Made by a program: the position numbers and the translations under genes. From positions 930,001-994,000 of the forward strand of contig CBDANW010000003.1 in NCBI GenBank assembly GCA_965197825.1: DNA of 64,000 nucleotides. The letters are read 5' to 3'. Every line of letters starts with the position of its first letter. The stretch's first letter is position 1. This DNA is from CBDANW01 sp965197825 (GTDB lineage Bacteria; Acidobacteriota; Vicinamibacteria; Marinacidobacterales; DATDRI01). Shown here in pieces: positions 62,626 to 64,000 of this stretch. Below the pieces are notes generated by a model, which was not told where the DNA came from, searched no databases, and saw only the letters and a list, made by a program, of their open reading frames with translations.

Positions 62626-63907
62626 AACCTCCGGTTAAGCAAAACGAAACCACGCCTGGAAAGGCGAGGAGGAGGATTACGCCATGAAGAAGCCTACCAC
62701 CATATCGAAGGAGTCTGTAAGCGAGTACCGGGAGTTCGTCCAACTTCGGCTGCGTAAGCGGGTACTGGAGGCGATCGAGGTCGTGCTCGAGGAAGAAGTC
62801 AACCAAGCGCTGGGGTGTGGTAGCTACGAGCGTGCGGAAGACCGCCGTGGATATCGCAACGGAGCCGAAACCCGTCGCGTGACGACGTCGGTGGGAACTC
62901 GCGAGCTCCGTGTGCCACGAGCCCGCGTGCGAGACGAGTAAACGGGAGAGACGACAGAGTTCAGGAGCGAGCTGTTGCCCCGGTACGCGCGCCGGACTCG
63001 TGAGGTCGACGAGGCGATCTTGGGGACGTACTTGTCGGGCGCGAATAGCCGCCGGATCCGCAAAGCGCTGAAACCACTGCTCGGTGAGGAGCACCTATCG
63101 AAGAGCGCGGTGTCTCGCGTGGTTAGCCGGCTGAAGGAGCGCTTCGAGGAATGGCAGAACCGTGCTCTCAGCGAGGAGGTCTACGCGATCGTTTACCTGG
63201 ACGGCTTCCACCTGAAAGTGCGGATGGCGAAACGTGTGATCAGCGTACCCGTACTGGTCGCGCTCGGGGTCGCGCCAGACGGGCACAAACGTCTGTTGTC
63301 ATTGCGTCTGGCGGTGAGCGAAGCCTCGACGCATTGGGGCTCCGTGCTGGAGGGACTCCAGGCTCGAGGACTCCGGGCTCCCAAGCTAGTGATCAGCGAC
63401 GGCCACAAGGGGCTGACGAAAGCGCTGGAGAAGTGGCCGGGGTGCCGGTTGCAGCGATGTACCGAGCACAAGCGCGCCGACTTGCTCGAACATTGCCCGG
63501 CGCACGCACGCCGTGAGCTCCGGCGTGACTACAACCGGATCGTCTACGCCAAGAACGGGATCGATGCTCGCAAAGCCTATGACGAGCTCGTCGCCAAGTG
63601 GACGCCTCTCGCGCCGGCCGTCGTCCGAAGCCTAGAGGAGGCCGGTAATCAGCTGCTGACCTTCTACGAATTCCATCGTGCCATGTGGAAATCGATTCGA
63701 ACGACCAATGCTCTGGAGAATCTCAACCGCGAGTTTCGACGCCGGACGAAAACCCAAGCGTCGTTCTCCAGCGAGGAGTCCGCGGTCGCTTTGCTGTTTG
63801 AGCTTATCGCCTCTGGCCAGATTCAACTACGACGCATCGACGGCTACCAACGTCTGAGCGAGGTTCTCGAACGCGCAGAGGTTGCCGCCTGATATGATAC
63901 TCTGATG
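62626..63907 (+). mobile_element. IS256-family element, type B
   Basis: The transposase (62684-63892) is of a different subgroup from type A. The left terminus lies near 62626-62640 (GCGTAACCTCCGGTTAAGC) where the propeller frame stops. On the right, an IS66-A fragment begins at about 63908, 15 bases after the stop codon, so the right end is truncated. Confidence 0.75.
62684..63892 (+). pseudogene. IS256-family transposase (type B) with in-frame UAA
   Basis: ATG 62684 begins MKKPTTISKESVSEYREFVQ, then EEVNQALGCGSYERAEDRRG, YRNGAETRRVTTSVG and RVRDE, followed by TAA at 62939-62941. The same frame continues TGETTEFRSELLPRYARRTR, EVDEAILGTYLSGANSRRIR, and the catalytic residues VYLDGFHLKVR, LVISDGHKGLTKAL and RTTNALENLNREFRRR, to EVAA. 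A Lys codon AAA changed to TAA is the simplest explanation. Full length would be 402 residues, normal for the family. Confidence 0.9.
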
Positions 63908-64000
63908 ACAACGTTTGGCGCTCACAACCGCTCCATGAGTCTTTCGGACCTTCTTGAATCGCGCCGAATTCAAGCGGAGATGACGGCAGATCGCGCTCGG
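63908..64000 (-). mobile_element. IS66-family element, type A copy 3 (start only; runs off right edge)
   Basis: ACGTTTGGCGCTCACAACCG to the window end matches 5335-5425 and 42828-42917, the antisense of tnpA codons PSAICRHLRLNSARFKKVRK and THGAVVSAKR. It begins inside tnpA at the same region where copy 2 is broken, next to the truncated IS256-B. Confidence 0.85.

Noticed and set aside
1..64000. CRISPR arrays, tRNA or rRNA genes, prophage
   Set aside because: I looked for regularly spaced repeats, tRNA cloverleaf signatures and phage structural genes and found none; the repeats present are IS ends, REPIN-like pairs and single palindromes.

Overview
The window reads like a GC-rich Acidobacteriota-type chromosome (my inference, possibly from a metagenome). 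The clues are Ser/Thr kinases of the 'GPYEILAPIGAGGMGEVYKA' type fused to PD40/TolB propellers, PEGA proteins, secreted FAH-family hydrolases, a DUF4388 protein, an M20 peptidase and VapBC modules. I see no rRNA, tRNA, CRISPR array or replication origin.

The dominant feature is insertion-sequence (IS) expansion with gene decay. At least seven IS types are present: IS30 (left edge), an IS66 type A with a DUF4338 gene (two copies plus a fragment at the right edge), IS66 type B (one deleted, two full-length copies), IS256 type A (two copies, two end fragments), IS256 type B (one), IS3 (two near-identical copies) and IS630 (one fragment). Many host genes are truncated, frameshifted or cut in two. 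One DUF4388 gene was split by IS66-B: its halves now lie about 30 kb apart beside two inverted IS copies and share the same 8-bp target duplication, which records an IS-mediated inversion of the 25.7-53.0 kb segment.

Layout. 0-8 kb: broken kinase/propeller genes, a palindrome array, IS66-A1, and an outer-membrane protein split by IS66-B1. 7.9-8.5 kb: VapBC. 8.6-11 kb: IS256-A1 inside a secreted-protein gene. 11-15.5 kb: cold-shock gene with a terminator in its leader, a decayed TPR gene, a secreted protein of unknown function, an exported methyltransferase. 15.5-19.2 kb: tandem triplication of exported FAH-family hydrolases. 19.6-25.7 kb: decayed cytochrome/Vgb-lyase gene, lectin-like protein, IS3, IS66-B2. 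25.7-34 kb: lipoproteins, aldo/keto reductase, VapBC, and an AlgI/AlgX-like O-acetylation pair. 34-40 kb: decayed NDH-2, IS3, a class V aminotransferase, an AlgJ-like lipoprotein. 41-43 kb: decayed nitrile hydratase locus with HupE and ferredoxin genes. 43-50 kb: IS66-A2, amidohydrolase, IS630, TAXI-TRAP binding protein, alpha/beta hydrolase. 50-55 kb: IS256-A2 (itself invaded by an undescribed 809-bp terminal-repeat element), the other DUF4388 half, IS66-B3. 55-61 kb: phosphatase, PEGA, peptidase, V4R, flavin reductase between two REPIN-like palindromes, a probable selenocysteine OsmC, a cupredoxin. 61-64 kb: propeller pseudogene, IS256-B, IS66-A3.

The most interesting items are (1) an OsmC-family gene whose catalytic Cys codon is UGA, with a hairpin at the spacing expected of a bacterial SECIS; (2) the 809-bp transposable element carrying one small ORF; (3) the inversion scar; (4) possible RNA control hairpins at the cold-shock and cupredoxin genes.
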